Counted from the stretch's first letter, positions 35,130-45,427 are shown. The stretch: 64,000 nucleotides of DNA from a bacterium (GCA_019912845.1 JAIOHU010000137.1:62001-126000), one strand, 5' to 3'. Notes: generated by a model from the letters alone, not told the origin. Numbers and translations: made by a program.

Positions 35130-35773
35130 AACATTCCTTTCTCCAGCTCTGACATCCATTTTCGCCAGATGGTTGTGGGGGAATCCAGATTCTTCCAGCT
35201 TTCTATTTCATCATTACTTACTTTCATCAATCGATCATACAGACAATTTCGGATATCGTGAGAATCAACATGCTCAAGAGTAAACCTTCTTAAATCACTT
35301 GCGTATCGTGCACGCAACCCCCACTTGTTCTCTTCAACCCAGTTTTCAAGTGATTTTCTCGTTTCCCGCGCAAAAAATGGCGCACTGCCGCCAGTAGAAA
35401 TGCTGAGCAGCAATGGATCATCACGAACTACTGCCGAGAAATAAACCGTACAAAGATCAGGTCGATCTACCACATTCACCGGAATACCCGAATCTTTAGC
35501 CTCCTGATACGCCAGGAGGTTGGTCGCGCCGCTGTTTGTCGCCACCACGATAAGCCCATATCCACGGCAATCGCCGGGTTTATACTCTCGGAATCGCCAT
35601 GAAATATCACTCTTCTTAATATGCACCATTATACTATCGGTGACCCTGGGCGCAACACCAGCCACAGTGACTCCTGCATGAAGCAGGTCATCAACTTTAC
35701 GTTGGGCAACGTCCCCACCGCCTATAACAAGTGTACGGAGGCGGTCACCACGGAAAATCAGGGGTAAAAACAC
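35126..35773 (-). CDS. Precorrin-2 dehydrogenase / sirohydrochlorin ferrochelatase-like (CysG N-terminal type)
   Basis: 215 residues. The NAD-binding motif VIGGGDVAQRKVDDLL near the start and VVATNSGATNLL in the middle are typical of the Met8/SirC/CysG-N family. NVVDRPDLCTVYFSAVVRDDPLLLSIST is followed by GGSAPFFAR, both diagnostic. It oxidises precorrin-2 to sirohydrochlorin; some relatives also insert iron. With the fused SUMT/HemD and HemC it makes a three-gene unit running from porphobilinogen toward siroheme. It starts with GTG. Confidence 0.92.
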   Translation of the reverse strand: MFLPLIFRGDRLRTLVIGGGDVAQRKVDDLLHAGVTVAGVAPRVTDSIMVHIKKSDISWRFREYKPGDCRGYGLIVVATNSGATNLLAYQEAKDSGIPVNVVDRPDLCTVYFSAVVRDDPLLLSISTGGSAPFFARETRKSLENWVEENKWGLRARYASDLRRFTLEHVDSHDIRNCLYDRLMKVSNDEIESWKNLDSPTTIWRKWMSELEKGML

Positions 35774-35903
35774 GTATGAATCTCTTTGTGAAACTTTGGG
35801 TTGCTGTCGTTGAGTACTCTAGTGACACTTTCAACTCAGCAAACATGTGAAACTGACAGTAAAGGAATAGAACAGCTTATTTGCCTGAAAATCTTGTAAA
35901 CGA

Positions 35904-37346
35904 TTACGTAATCTGTCTGCGAAGCCGTTTAACCGGAATCCCTAATTGTTCACGGTATTTCTGCACAGTCCTCCTGGCGATGGGATAGCCAACATCCGCC
36001 AATTTCCCGGCAATCGCTTGATCACTCAAAGGCTTTGCTTTGTTCTCGGCATCTATGATCTGTTTCAGCTTGGACTTAATGGTCGGAGTAGCGACATCAC
36101 CAGAAGCAGTGGACATGCTGTCATTGAAGAAGTATTTCAGCTCAAATACACCATAGGGGGTTTGGACATATTTTTCACGTGTCACACGGCTGATGGTGGA
36201 AATATCCATGTTGATGACTTCAGCGATATCATTGAGAATCATGGGTTTGAGGTCAGATTCCTTGCCGGACTTAAACCAATCGATTTGACGTTCTACGATG
36301 GCTCGCATGGTTCGGATCATGGTCGTCCTGCGTTGAACAATGGCGTTGATAAACCACCTTGCACTCTCAGCCTTGTGAATCGCGAACTCCCGCGCTTTTT
36401 TATCATCTTTCTGACGAGATAAAATGAGCTTTTTCAAATCTTCGTTTATATAAAAACTGGGAATATTGCCGTCATTCAAAGTAACAAGGAATTCATCATC
36501 ATACTCTTCGACGACCAGGTCAGGGATGACATAGTTCAGTTTTTCGTTGATAACACCTTCACCCGGGAAGGGATTCAGTTTAGTTATTGCGTTGAATGCC
36601 TCCTGAACACGTCCGACGCTTTCATCCAGCTTTTCAGCGATTGATTCAAATCTTCTATTTTTGAAATCTTCGTAAAATTTATCCAGGATATTGTAAGCAA
36701 GGGTATCGGATTCCGCTGTAACTTCGAGTTGCACCATCAGGCATTCTCGCAGATCACGTGAAGCTATACCAGCAGGATCAAACCGTTGAATGGTATGGAG
36801 CACATGCTCAACTTCCTCGACCTTGGAATTGGTCATGTCAGCAATTAGTTCAACATCAGTATTTAAATAACCACGCCGGTCAAGGCTTCCAATTATATAA
36901 TCGCCTATCTCAAACTGTTCGTCTGTAAAACTCTCATAGCGAAGCTGTTCGGTAAGTAGTTCCATTAGGCTGACTGTTGCTGCTTGTGGTATTTCCACAG
37001 GTTCGGTGATTGCCTGATTGCTTCTGTATCTTTGCTGATCCTCTTCATCATTTAAAACAGACTCCCAGTCGACTTCTGATTCCTCACGTTCGGAATCACG
37101 CGCTTCAGAATCTTCACTCTCTTTTTCCGCTTCTGAAATGGTAGAACTTTCGAGAAGGTTCTCCTCTGGCTCATTTTGATCGAGTTCCTGCTCTTCCATC
37201 ATCTCGAGCATCGGATTCTGTTCAAATTCCTGTTGAAAACGCGCTTCAAGAAGAAGCTGAGGAAGTTGAATCAACTCAGATCGTAGAATCTGTTGCGGTT
37301 GCAGGATCTGTTCCTGCCGTAACCTCATGTCTTGTCTTAGTTGCAT
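35904..37346 (-). CDS. rpoN: RNA polymerase sigma-54 factor
   Basis: 480 residues. The N-terminal region I is Q- and L-rich (RQEQILQPQQILRSELIQLPQLLL), the part that contacts activators. An acidic region II spans about 50-115. The core-binding and DNA-binding regions follow, and the C-terminal RpoN box reads ARRTVQKYR (457-465). It needs AAA+ activators to open promoters with GG/GC at -24/-12. None of those activators is encoded in the window. It stands downstream of lptB as in many proteobacteria. The ATG has AAGGGA upstream. Confidence 0.96.
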   Translation of the reverse strand: MQLRQDMRLRQEQILQPQQILRSELIQLPQLLLEARFQQEFEQNPMLEMMEEQELDQNEPEENLLESSTISEAEKESEDSEARDSEREESEVDWESVLNDEEDQQRYRSNQAITEPVEIPQAATVSLMELLTEQLRYESFTDEQFEIGDYIIGSLDRRGYLNTDVELIADMTNSKVEEVEHVLHTIQRFDPAGIASRDLRECLMVQLEVTAESDTLAYNILDKFYEDFKNRRFESIAEKLDESVGRVQEAFNAITKLNPFPGEGVINEKLNYVIPDLVVEEYDDEFLVTLNDGNIPSFYINEDLKKLILSRQKDDKKAREFAIHKAESARWFINAIVQRRTTMIRTMRAIVERQIDWFKSGKESDLKPMILNDIAEVINMDISTISRVTREKYVQTPYGVFELKYFFNDSMSTASGDVATPTIKSKLKQIIDAENKAKPLSDQAIAGKLADVGYPIARRTVQKYREQLGIPVKRLRRQIT

Positions 37347-37529
37347 AGATTCCCTTATGAACCCTGTTGCCTTTTTTGTTCAGTATGACGATTCAGATTT
37401 TAGAAGCGTCCCTCAAACATGCATTTTTACTGAAATTCATTCAGCTTGACGATGAGTCAATTTGTCAAAACCGGCAACAACGATATAATTCATTGTCCTA
37501 TTTAAATCTAGCGATAAAACAACCAGCTA

Positions 37530-38282
37530 TCATCTTGTGAGACGGAATTTTTCACCGAGATAGAGTTTTCTAACTTCTGGGTCAGCTTCAAGCTCTTCGC
37601 TCGAACCGGACTTCAAAATCTTTCCCTCGTATAGAAGATATGCACGGTCTGTAATTTCCAGGGTCTCATGAACATTATGGTCAGTAATCAAAACACCAAT
37701 ACCTCGATCTTTCAACCCTCGTACGATCTCTTGAATGTCTGCAACAGCAATTGGATCAATGCCTGCAAAAGGTTCGTCCAGTAGTATGAATTTAGGGTCA
37801 GTTACCAGGCAACGTGCAATTTCTGTCCTTCGTCTCTCCCCACCAGACAGATTATACGCCTTGCTTTTCCTTATATGTGTGATGGAAAGCTCATTCAGCA
37901 ATTTTTCACACTTTTCCAGGCGAGCGGCACGGTTCAAGCGCATCGTTTCCAGAATCGCCAGCAAGTTCTGCTCAACAGTCATTTTTCTGAAGATACTGGC
38001 TTCCTGTGGTAAGTAAGCAATTCCCAACCGCGCCCTTTGATACATCCTTTTGCCGGTAATATTTCTTCCATTGAGTACTATTCTCCCGGACTTCGGCGGA
38101 ATCATACCAACGATCATATAAAAGGTCGTTGTTTTGCCAGCACCATTTGGACCAAGCAGTCCAACAATCTCGCCCTGGGAAATCTCAATGGAAACCTGGT
38201 TTACAACTGTACGTCTCCCATAAACCTTAACCAGGGTTTCACCTTTCAGGTGTGCAAGTGATTTATTTTCGATTTCACTCAT
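37530..38282 (-). CDS. lptB: LPS export ABC transporter ATP-binding protein LptB
   Basis: About 250 residues, the ATPase that powers LptFG extraction of LPS from the inner membrane. Walker A is GPNGAGKT (about 44-51). The Q-loop YLPQEASIF, the signature LSGGERRR, and Walker [14 protein letters not shown], followed by the LptB-type [10 protein letters not shown], are all present. The ATG at 38282 overlaps the end of the preceding OstA-like gene by 8 bases and gives the usual LptB length. LptF and LptG are not encoded here. Confidence 0.96.
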   Translation of the reverse strand: MSEIENKSLAHLKGETLVKVYGRRTVVNQVSIEISQGEIVGLLGPNGAGKTTTFYMIVGMIPPKSGRIVLNGRNITGKRMYQRARLGIAYLPQEASIFRKMTVEQNLLAILETMRLNRAARLEKCEKLLNELSITHIRKSKAYNLSGGERRRTEIARCLVTDPKFILLDEPFAGIDPIAVADIQEIVRGLKDRGIGVLITDHNVHETLEITDRAYLLYEGKILKSGSSEELEADPEVRKLYLGEKFRLTR

Positions 38283-39633
38283 TTTTTCGAATTTCTTCAG
38301 TGAGTTCTGGTGGATAAAAAGTCCCCTCTGTGCCACCCTTAACGCTAATGTCTTCTAATTTCCCATCTTCAAAGTAGAGAATGATACGGTCTCCGGAAAC
38401 TCTGTTTGTACCCTCATCTTTACCCTTGTCGAACACATGATAAATACCAATCGCCTGAACCTCACTCTGAAGACGGGTTACCTTGCCATCGTTAAAGTCC
38501 ATCACAACTCGTTGACCAGTCATTTTCGATCGTGGAGCACCCTCTGTTGAATCAGCAGGTGTAAAAGCGACTGCATTGCTGAATACTTCTACCGAGTCGA
38601 TAGCCTCTTCAGTAAAGTATATCCAGATCGAATCCCCTTTGGCTTCATCGCGTCCCCTGAGGATACGTGCAGCATTCAGCATCAATGCTTTTTCGCTGTC
38701 GGGATAATAATACATCTCTCCACAAGTGCCATGAACCTCTTCCCACCAGAATTGCACGTTTGTTGTAGCTTTCGCGTACCCAGCTTCCGAATCGTAACGC
38801 ATGGAGTCGCTGATAACCTGAGCAAGCTGCTTTCCTGTGGAATCTTTTTTGACGAGTACAGGATCGGCAGGTACATATCCATTCTGTTTTTTCACCTGCC
38901 AGAAGCCCTTTGTGCCGGTCAGTGTGATATTCCGTTCCAAATCATGCAGAACCATATTGACGTTCGCAGTGACCATGTCTTCGGCTTCATCATAGGTTCC
39001 CTGATTGCTTGTCAAAGTCGCCGAATCACGAATCAGTTTGAAGTTTCCCTGAGCCAGCATTTTTCTGCTGTCTTCATAATAATTTACGACATCCGCAAAT
39101 AGCTTTCGATCAGGATCAATGATCAGGACATCGCCCTTAAGCCTTAACATCTTGATCTCAGGCCAATAATTCGCTTCCTCACACCAGATGGTCAACGAAT
39201 CCTGGATCATTTTCACATCATGCTCAATAATTCGGTGAAGCCCTTTACCACTCTGCTCTTCGCGCATCTCTCCCGCACGTAAGAGTCGTATGGCGCCACC
39301 TGTGTCACGACCCCTGCCATGATAATCACCTCTGTCGTCAGTGGGGCTACGTTTAATGATTACAGGTTCGGGAATATCCTCCTGTAGTGCCTGGTGGCGA
39401 TTTAGTGAGCGGGCACGAATTTCCTCTGCCCTTTTCTGCTTTTGTATTTCGCTGGCAGATTCTTGGGCGAAAAGCGGAGAGGCTGATACGAAAAACAGGA
39501 GAATCATAAGGTGGCAAAAATAAAACAGGGAAGAAGCACCTGGTGACGAGACATGTGAAGGTAGATATCTCAATGTTCCAAGTGTAGTTGTGCTGATATT
39601 ATTATCAATAGTGAATTGAATTGTTCTTCCCAT
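38275..39633 (-). CDS. OstA/LptA-like periplasmic protein
   Basis: 452 residues, longer than classical LptA (about 185). A hydrophobic signal-like segment lies at about 36-57 ([20 protein letters not shown]), after an unusual N-terminal stretch, so the true start could be further in. The body has repeated beta-jelly-roll strand pairs as in OstA domains ([45 protein letters not shown]). It should bridge LPS through the periplasm with LptC and LptB. It starts 3 bases after the lptC stop and overlaps lptB by 8 bases, supporting one operon. Confidence 0.85.
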   Translation of the reverse strand: MGRTIQFTIDNNISTTTLGTLRYLPSHVSSPGASSLFYFCHLMILLFFVSASPLFAQESASEIQKQKRAEEIRARSLNRHQALQEDIPEPVIIKRSPTDDRGDYHGRGRDTGGAIRLLRAGEMREEQSGKGLHRIIEHDVKMIQDSLTIWCEEANYWPEIKMLRLKGDVLIIDPDRKLFADVVNYYEDSRKMLAQGNFKLIRDSATLTSNQGTYDEAEDMVTANVNMVLHDLERNITLTGTKGFWQVKKQNGYVPADPVLVKKDSTGKQLAQVISDSMRYDSEAGYAKATTNVQFWWEEVHGTCGEMYYYPDSEKALMLNAARILRGRDEAKGDSIWIYFTEEAIDSVEVFSNAVAFTPADSTEGAPRSKMTGQRVVMDFNDGKVTRLQSEVQAIGIYHVFDKGKDEGTNRVSGDRIILYFEDGKLEDISVKGGTEGTFYPPELTEEIRKNE

Positions 39634-39636
39634 GTG

Positions 39637-40209
39637 TCAGTCTGACGATTCTGTTTTCGTTTTTTTCACATTTCTACGGCTAACACCAGTCGGGTGAAGA
39701 ATTCGTCTATACTGTAAATCTTCACTCGCGATCAATCCGGTGCCATGCAAGCTGTCCCACTGTGTTACAATGGTGACGATGGTGTCGCTGCGAATCATTC
39801 CATCCGATTCTGTCCACTTCAACCTCGGTGTGTAAATAACCATTCCGCTATCTGTATCAACGACAACATTGCCCTCGGCGAAAAGTTCGTTACCATCACG
39901 TAAGACTTCACCACGTTCGGCAGTCAGATGGCTGGATGGTTGACCACCCTTATAAAAAGTTACCTCGATTCCTCCGGACAACTTCGCCTGTTTCTGGAAA
40001 TCGTATCGCTCTACAAATGGAGCTGTTAACACAAAGCTGGTCTCACCATCATTGGTTTGGGTAATTAAAGCGTCCTCAAATTCCTGCGTAGCGAGTTGAC
40101 GTCGTTCCTCCTCCGGGATAAGTTCAGGAGTCTCAGAAAGATCAGCACAGCCATTTACTAACAGGGCTCCTGCTAGGAAAACCAGGGCTATGAAAGAAAA
40201 TCGCTTCAC
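39637..40209 (-). CDS. lptC: LPS export protein LptC-like lipoprotein
   Basis: About 190 residues. The N-terminus is a lipoprotein signal (LVNGC, C21), whereas E. coli LptC is a bitopic membrane protein; lipoprotein forms are common in this group. The body has an OstA-like beta fold: TSFVLTAPFVERYD, KLSGGIEVTFYKGG, HLTAERGEVLRDG and FAEGNVVVD. GTG at 40209 overlaps the kdsC stop as GTGA. It is encoded between kdsC and the OstA-like gene, the usual order for LPS synthesis and export genes. Confidence 0.87.
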   Translation of the reverse strand: MKRFSFIALVFLAGALLVNGCADLSETPELIPEEERRQLATQEFEDALITQTNDGETSFVLTAPFVERYDFQKQAKLSGGIEVTFYKGGQPSSHLTAERGEVLRDGNELFAEGNVVVDTDSGMVIYTPRLKWTESDGMIRSDTIVTIVTQWDSLHGTGLIASEDLQYRRILHPTGVSRRNVKKTKTESSD

Positions 40210-40838
40210 CGTCCACCCTTCGGGTCTTTTTCGATTCCTTCCAACACCTGCTTCCACATCCCTCTGGCTTTTACAATTCCCTCCACCAGCTCACGGACAA
40301 CACCCTTGCCACCACTTGCTCGAGTAATAATTTTCACTTCCTCCAGCACTTCAGGGTGGGCGTCTGCGGGTGCTGCAGACAGCCCGACCAGCCTTAAGAC
40401 TGGCAGGTCAAACAGATCATCTCCAACATAAAGAGTATGAAAAGCGGAAATGCCAGTTTCCTCGAGTATTTCTTCCAGGAATTGAGTTTTACTGAAATGC
40501 CCGCCTTTTATTCTTGTGATCCCGAATGGTTCGAGACGTTGACGAACCAGTTCAACCACATTGCCGGTGATCGATGCGAGCTCAATGTTACAATAATTCG
40601 CCATCACAAAACCGAATCCGTCACGCATGGAAAAGGCTTTGAAGGCGATACCTCCATCATTATAGTAGGTTGTGCCATCAGTCAGAACACCATCAATATC
40701 AAAAATCAATAGGCTGATTTTTGCCAGATGAGCTTGAATAACCGGGTCATCAATGTAGTAAGGCAAAGCATCTCCGAGTTGGCTTATTTTTTGCATGTAT
40801 AAAATACGATGATGTATATACATACTCAAGCGATTCAA
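40206..40838 (-). CDS. kdsC: KDO-8-phosphate phosphatase family (HAD-IIIA) protein
   Basis: 210 residues of the HAD superfamily. The nucleophile motif is FDIDGVLTDG, followed by GFVMANYCNI, then TGN and the GGHFSKTQ segment, and YVGDDLFDLPVL for motif IV. No cap domain is present, as in KdsC, which dephosphorylates KDO-8-phosphate in LPS core synthesis. The TTG at 40838 has AAGGA 8 bases upstream; an ATG 14 codons later (40796) has no binding site but gives a more usual length. The link to LPS is backed by lptC overlapping its stop. Confidence 0.88.
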   Translation of the reverse strand: MNRLSMYIHHRILYMQKISQLGDALPYYIDDPVIQAHLAKISLLIFDIDGVLTDGTTYYNDGGIAFKAFSMRDGFGFVMANYCNIELASITGNVVELVRQRLEPFGITRIKGGHFSKTQFLEEILEETGISAFHTLYVGDDLFDLPVLRLVGLSAAPADAHPEVLEEVKIITRASGGKGVVRELVEGIVKARGMWKQVLEGIEKDPKGGR

Positions 40839-41016
40839 AGGATCATTCCTTGTCTCCTCCCGAAACTCAACACATTTTTCGGTAAATTTGAGTAATGGAG
40901 CTCGATTTATGGAATACGCTCCAATCTATGAGTCTTGCCATTTTGGCAGAAACCTTATGAATGTCTGTCAGAAATGCTGGCAAAGAGATTACAAGTAACA
41001 ATCAACAGGATAACTC

Positions 41017-42570
41017 ATGAATAACATTCCCACAGGAACACCTACTCCAAACCCAGAAAATATACGTAAAGAAGTAGAAGACTTTCTGAATGACAAATAT
41101 GGATCAAAAGTTGTGATGTCGGAAGTTGAGGTTCTCGGCCAAAAGGAATCGAGCACAACCCCAAAGGATGGAGGGGAAACACCCGATTTCTCCATGACTC
41201 CCGAAGAACTTGAGAGCTATTTACTGAAATATGTTGTGCGTCAGGAAGATGCTGTTGAAATCCTTGCCACAAAAATCGCCACTCATTTTAATCGAATGCG
41301 TTGGGAACGTGAGGCTGGTGCAAAACTCGAACGTATCCCTGGACAGATTAAACCGAATATTCTCATGATTGGTCCAACGGGCGTCGGGAAAACATACCTG
41401 GTTCGATTGATTGCAGAAAAAGTCGGCGTGCCTTTTGTTAAGGGTGATGCGACCAAGTTCAGTGAAACCGGCTATGTCGGTGGGGATGTCGAAGATATGA
41501 TCCGCGACCTTGTAAAGGCGGCGGATGGAGACATTGAAAAAGCTGAATATGGTATCGTCTACATCGATGAAATCGATAAAATTGCTGCCAGTGGTAGTCT
41601 GGTCGGCCCCGATGTCAGTAGAACTGGTGTGCAACGTAACCTGCTCAAACTGATGGAAGAGACTGAAGTAGAATTACGTGTGCCTCATGATCTCGCCAGC
41701 CAGATGGAAGCCGTTATGGAGACCCAGCGAAGTGGTAAAGCGCCACAGAAAAAAATAAATACGCGAAATATCCTGTTTATTGTTTCTGGAGCATTCCAGG
41801 GTTTAGATAAAATTGTCAGTCGTCGGCTGAACAAACAACCACTGGGATTCGAAAGTTCAGATAGACAGTTTGGCTTGAATGACAGGGATCTCATGGAGGA
41901 GATACGAACAGAAGATCTCCTGCAGTATGGTTTTGAATCTGAATTTATTGGCAGACTTCCTGTACTCGCAAAATTGAATGAGCTGGACGAGGACGGACTA
42001 TTTGAAATCCTCTCCAATCCTCACAATGCAGTCATTCAAGGTAAAATTCGAGATTTTAAGGCGTACGGCATCGATCTTGAAATCACTGAGGAGGCGATGC
42101 GTACACTTGCAGCACAGGCATATAAGGAAAAAACTGGAGCACGTGGGCTGACTCGTGTTGTTGAAAAAGCGTTAATAACCTTTGAAAAACGATTACCCTC
42201 AAGCGATGTGACTCGTCTGCGTTTTACAAAAGATATGCTGGATGATGCACAAACCGCCTGCAAAGAATTGATTGTCCGTTTTTCGCTTGATGATGCAGTT
42301 GAACGTTTTCGTGAGTTAAATGGTATTACCCTGCATGTATCCCCCGCAGCAAAACGGTGGCTTCAGGAAAACGCTCCATCTGGAGAGAAAATCGGCGATT
42401 TCATGCTAAGCCGTCTGGAGGGCAACGAACACGGCTTCCGTTTGATCAATAAGGATGACTTGCAGGTGACAGTCAACTTCCTGCAGAATCCACGAGAGTA
42501 TATCGAAAAGCTGATAAAACGATCTTATCAAAACAGAGATCAATCCAAAGACGAATCAGCCGAAGAATAG
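41017..42570 (+). CDS. ClpX-like AAA+ ATPase lacking the zinc domain
   Basis: 517 residues. Walker A GPTGVGKT (119-126), pore loop GYVGGDVE (152-159), Walker B GIVYIDEIDK (180-189), and the sensor-2 GARG are all as in ClpX. LGF at 276-278 sits where ClpX has the IGF loop that docks on ClpP. The N-terminal C4 zinc domain of ClpX is absent, replaced by about 60 residues of unrelated sequence, and about 110 residues follow the AAA+ C-terminal domain. It is probably an unfoldase for a peptidase such as ClpP, but the changed ends suggest different substrate or adaptor use. No clpP lies nearby. Confidence 0.85.
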   Translation: MNNIPTGTPTPNPENIRKEVEDFLNDKYGSKVVMSEVEVLGQKESSTTPKDGGETPDFSMTPEELESYLLKYVVRQEDAVEILATKIATHFNRMRWEREAGAKLERIPGQIKPNILMIGPTGVGKTYLVRLIAEKVGVPFVKGDATKFSETGYVGGDVEDMIRDLVKAADGDIEKAEYGIVYIDEIDKIAASGSLVGPDVSRTGVQRNLLKLMEETEVELRVPHDLASQMEAVMETQRSGKAPQKKINTRNILFIVSGAFQGLDKIVSRRLNKQPLGFESSDRQFGLNDRDLMEEIRTEDLLQYGFESEFIGRLPVLAKLNELDEDGLFEILSNPHNAVIQGKIRDFKAYGIDLEITEEAMRTLAAQAYKEKTGARGLTRVVEKALITFEKRLPSSDVTRLRFTKDMLDDAQTACKELIVRFSLDDAVERFRELNGITLHVSPAAKRWLQENAPSGEKIGDFMLSRLEGNEHGFRLINKDDLQVTVNFLQNPREYIEKLIKRSYQNRDQSKDESAEE

Positions 42571-42605
42571 GTCCAAGTAGCTTGGTTCACTTGGAATAAC
42601 TGATT

Positions 42606-42678
42606 GGCCCTGGATTTATCCAGGGTCTAATGAGTCCGTTGCTTGAGTTAGTAGACATTGGACAAGTCCAATGCCAAC
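42606..42678. repeat. Double-palindrome intergenic repeat, copy 2
   Basis: The segment begins GGCCCTGGATTTATCCAGGG and shares GGGTCTAAT with copy 1 at 31812. It closes with ATTGGACAAGTCCAATGCCAAC. The middle differs and is 4 bases shorter. In the second palindrome both arms changed together (TAAATCC to CAAGTCC), which keeps partial pairing. It follows the ClpX-like gene stop by 35 bases and lies between converging genes. Confidence 0.75.
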
Positions 42679-42700
42679 AGGCAAGCGTATTAGTCATCCA

Positions 42701-44935
42701 CTAAAAATACACCCTGTAAATCAACTTGATGTTTCGTCCCGGTTCGGGCATCACGACCTTGATTCGTGAAAGATGACTGCGATAAGGACTATCTGTTAGA
42801 TTCTCGGATGCCAAGACAATACTGTGAAGCATTCCATACCAGATATGTTGATATTGCAGGGTAACATCCAGGCGCAGCCAACCAGCGGTGGGAGTTTCAA
42901 ATTCGCCCAGACGGTTCTGTTGGCTGGCACCCAGCAACTCCATGGTTGTAGACCACCCATTAACATTGAACGTGGATCCCAGTTTTCCAGAGAGTGGTGG
43001 TATCTGCGGAAGCGGAGTTCCTGTCTCTACTAATTCACCTTGTACATAACTACCAGAAGTAAAGAGACTCCAGGCGTCAGTTACCTGCAGGTCAACGGAG
43101 AGTTCACCGCCGAACATAACTGCATCCAGACCTTTATATCGGTATTCGTAAAGATCAGCACGTCTCGAACTGAATTTCCCTGTGTTTTGTGGGAAAATGT
43201 AACCATTGATGTAATTGACAAATATCGCTGAACGTGCGTTGGTACGTGTGCCATGAATTCTTAGATATACTTCGCTTCCTGCTCCTGTTTCAGGACTTAG
43301 AACAGGGTTACCTTTTTCATAAGAATACGCCGCCAGATGCGGACCCAGGCTGAACAACTCCTCTACACCTGGTGGACGGAATGTTCGGGTAAAATTAACT
43401 CCTAGACGGTGTATCCGGTCGATATAATATTCGCCAGCAATTGATCCTGACCAACCTGAGAAATTGCGATCTTCAATATTTCCATTCAAGGTTCTGCTGA
43501 AATATTGTTCATCAGGGGTGATATTTTTAAGCTCTACACGAGCCGCGGCGTTAATGTGAAAACGTGACCATTCCCGTCTTTCATACAAAAAAACGGACGA
43601 TTGAGTCTCGTTTGTCGAAGGGGTAAAGGTTAATCCACCTGTTGCGTAATCACGTGTTCGAATTTCTACTCCAATGACACCACGTGAGAACCCCAAATGG
43701 GGAGCCGTATGCAACTGCACTCCCAACTGATGCGAGAGTACACCAAACTCCATACCCAGTGAGCCACTGGATTCAAACTCAGCGTGATAATAACGAGCAA
43801 AGGAATAATCAATATCAACATGTTTGAGATAGGATTGTGAAAAATATCGACGCGAAATGAAAGCAACATTTTGACGTTCCATCTGAATATCAATGCCGTT
43901 CGGATGCGCACCAACAAACCCGCCTGGTATACCATATTCAGTGTTGTATCCAGAAACAGCAATCCCAGCGTACCCCCATTCAGGTAGATAGCTCACGCCC
44001 ATCGATCCATTCAGTGTGGTGATAGAGGTGTTGTCCAGCTTGCCTTCAGGAGTATTCATGTCTGAAGCGACACGTAAGCTCCCGTCAACCCTCAACGCAA
44101 AATCACCAGCAGGAACAATAAGTTCACCACCACCACTTAACCCGGAATTAACACTTTCACCCTCAAGGGTAGCTCTTCCCTGAGCACGGTGTGGAGGGTT
44201 GGTTACAATGGCATCGCGTTTCACATTAACCACTCCACCCAATGCTCCAGAACCATATACGAAGGTTTCAGGACCACGAATCACTTCGATCTCACCTGCA
44301 GTCATTGGGTCGATTGCAACAGCGTGATCCGCAGAAGTCGAAGAGAGGTCGCCAGTAGGTCTTCCATCCTCCACAATTAACAACCTGTCTCCTCCGAGAC
44401 CTCGAAGCACTGGTCGAGCTGGAGCGGGTCCCATACTACGCTGTGAAATTCCTGCCTCCTCGCTTACTGTTTCAGCAATGGTTGTTCCCAGCTCTCTTTG
44501 TAAATCACCTCCACCGAGGTCAGTTACTGGATCGTGACGGATACCTTCATCCTGATTTTCAACACTGAATTCTACATCACGAAGTGAGAGAAGCGATGGG
44601 GTTAGCAAAATTTTTATAGAAACTGTATCGTTCTTTGAAACTTTTACCAGTTGGGAGTTTTCCCGAAATCCAAGACGAGTCGCACTCAATGTATAGTTTC
44701 CAGGAGGAATTCTATAGAGGTGAAATTCGCCATTCAAATGCGATGAGGTGCCAGCATCAATTTCGTGAAGCAACAGGTTGACCATGCCAAGCGGTTCTCC
44801 TGTTTCGGCGTGAATGACAACCCCTTCAATAGCACCGCTCCTCGCTGTTGCTTGTGTTTTAGCAAAAGTCAGAGAAACAGAGATATGAAGAAGTAGCGTC
44901 ACGTAGAGCGTAAATCCAGTAAATTTCCCAGGCAT
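42701..44935 (-). CDS. TonB-dependent outer-membrane receptor
   Basis: About 744 residues. Signal peptide, then a carboxypeptidase-regulatory-like beta domain (EGVVIHAETGEPLGMVNLLL), then the plug (APARPVLRGLGGDRLLIVEDG, and ADHAVAIDPMTAGEIEVIRGPET) and a 22-strand-type barrel ending in IKLIYRVYF. The aromatic C-terminus is as expected. It imports a scarce ligand with TonB energy. The adjacent His-rich lipoprotein and the small HNH-bearing membrane protein suggest a metal ion. The ATG at 44935 has AAGGG 7 bases upstream, better than an in-frame TTG at 44941. Confidence 0.92.
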   Translation of the reverse strand: MPGKFTGFTLYVTLLLHISVSLTFAKTQATARSGAIEGVVIHAETGEPLGMVNLLLHEIDAGTSSHLNGEFHLYRIPPGNYTLSATRLGFRENSQLVKVSKNDTVSIKILLTPSLLSLRDVEFSVENQDEGIRHDPVTDLGGGDLQRELGTTIAETVSEEAGISQRSMGPAPARPVLRGLGGDRLLIVEDGRPTGDLSSTSADHAVAIDPMTAGEIEVIRGPETFVYGSGALGGVVNVKRDAIVTNPPHRAQGRATLEGESVNSGLSGGGELIVPAGDFALRVDGSLRVASDMNTPEGKLDNTSITTLNGSMGVSYLPEWGYAGIAVSGYNTEYGIPGGFVGAHPNGIDIQMERQNVAFISRRYFSQSYLKHVDIDYSFARYYHAEFESSGSLGMEFGVLSHQLGVQLHTAPHLGFSRGVIGVEIRTRDYATGGLTFTPSTNETQSSVFLYERREWSRFHINAAARVELKNITPDEQYFSRTLNGNIEDRNFSGWSGSIAGEYYIDRIHRLGVNFTRTFRPPGVEELFSLGPHLAAYSYEKGNPVLSPETGAGSEVYLRIHGTRTNARSAIFVNYINGYIFPQNTGKFSSRRADLYEYRYKGLDAVMFGGELSVDLQVTDAWSLFTSGSYVQGELVETGTPLPQIPPLSGKLGSTFNVNGWSTTMELLGASQQNRLGEFETPTAGWLRLDVTLQYQHIWYGMLHSIVLASENLTDSPYRSHLSRIKVVMPEPGRNIKLIYRVYF

Positions 44936-44956
44936 GGTCAACCCTTTTTAGTTGCT

Positions 44957-45427
44957 TCAGTTAACCGTAACCGGCAGACGCGGGGATATATAATCGGCGT
45001 GATTTTCATGGATCGTTATTACACGGATGTAAGTATCGCCATGCGTTAATCCAGAAAGTCTGAACTCCCAATGGTGGTCTTCAAGATGAATTTCAAGTAA
45101 AGAAGTATCTACCTCTTCCACATCGAGTTCCACCTCTTCTCTACCATCATGATCATGCTCCGGTTGAAACCACTCGTCGTCCTCCAAGTGGTAGAAAAAG
45201 ACCTCTATCTCTTCTGTTGTATCACCCTCAGTAATCGTAAAACTGCCGACGACATCGTTTTCGTCACCAGATTTTACATACAAAGAATCGTTTCCCATGA
45301 TTAGCAGAACACCGTCGGCTTCGAGGTGTTCATGCTCTTCACTTGAACTGGCGGGGTTGTCATCCTTTGTACAACCGATATCTAAAGCGAGCAGGATGAC
45401 AAACGGCAAATATTTTAAGATTTTCAT
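44957..45427 (-). CDS. Histidine-rich lipoprotein, probable metal binding
   Basis: About 156 residues. The lipoprotein signal ends LDIGC with C19. The mature part is very acidic and carries HEH (after SSSEE), EHDHD, DHHWE and HENH, all clustered His/acid patterns that could bind zinc or a similar metal. Strands such as VLLIMGNDSLYVK and IEVFFYHLEDDEW suggest a small beta domain. It lies 21 bases upstream of the TonB receptor gene, so coupled expression is likely. The ATG at 45427 follows GGAGAT. I know no family name; the metal role is inferred from composition and context. Confidence 0.75.
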   Translation of the reverse strand: MKILKYLPFVILLALDIGCTKDDNPASSSEEHEHLEADGVLLIMGNDSLYVKSGDENDVVGSFTITEGDTTEEIEVFFYHLEDDEWFQPEHDHDGREEVELDVEEVDTSLLEIHLEDHHWEFRLSGLTHGDTYIRVITIHENHADYISPRLPVTVN

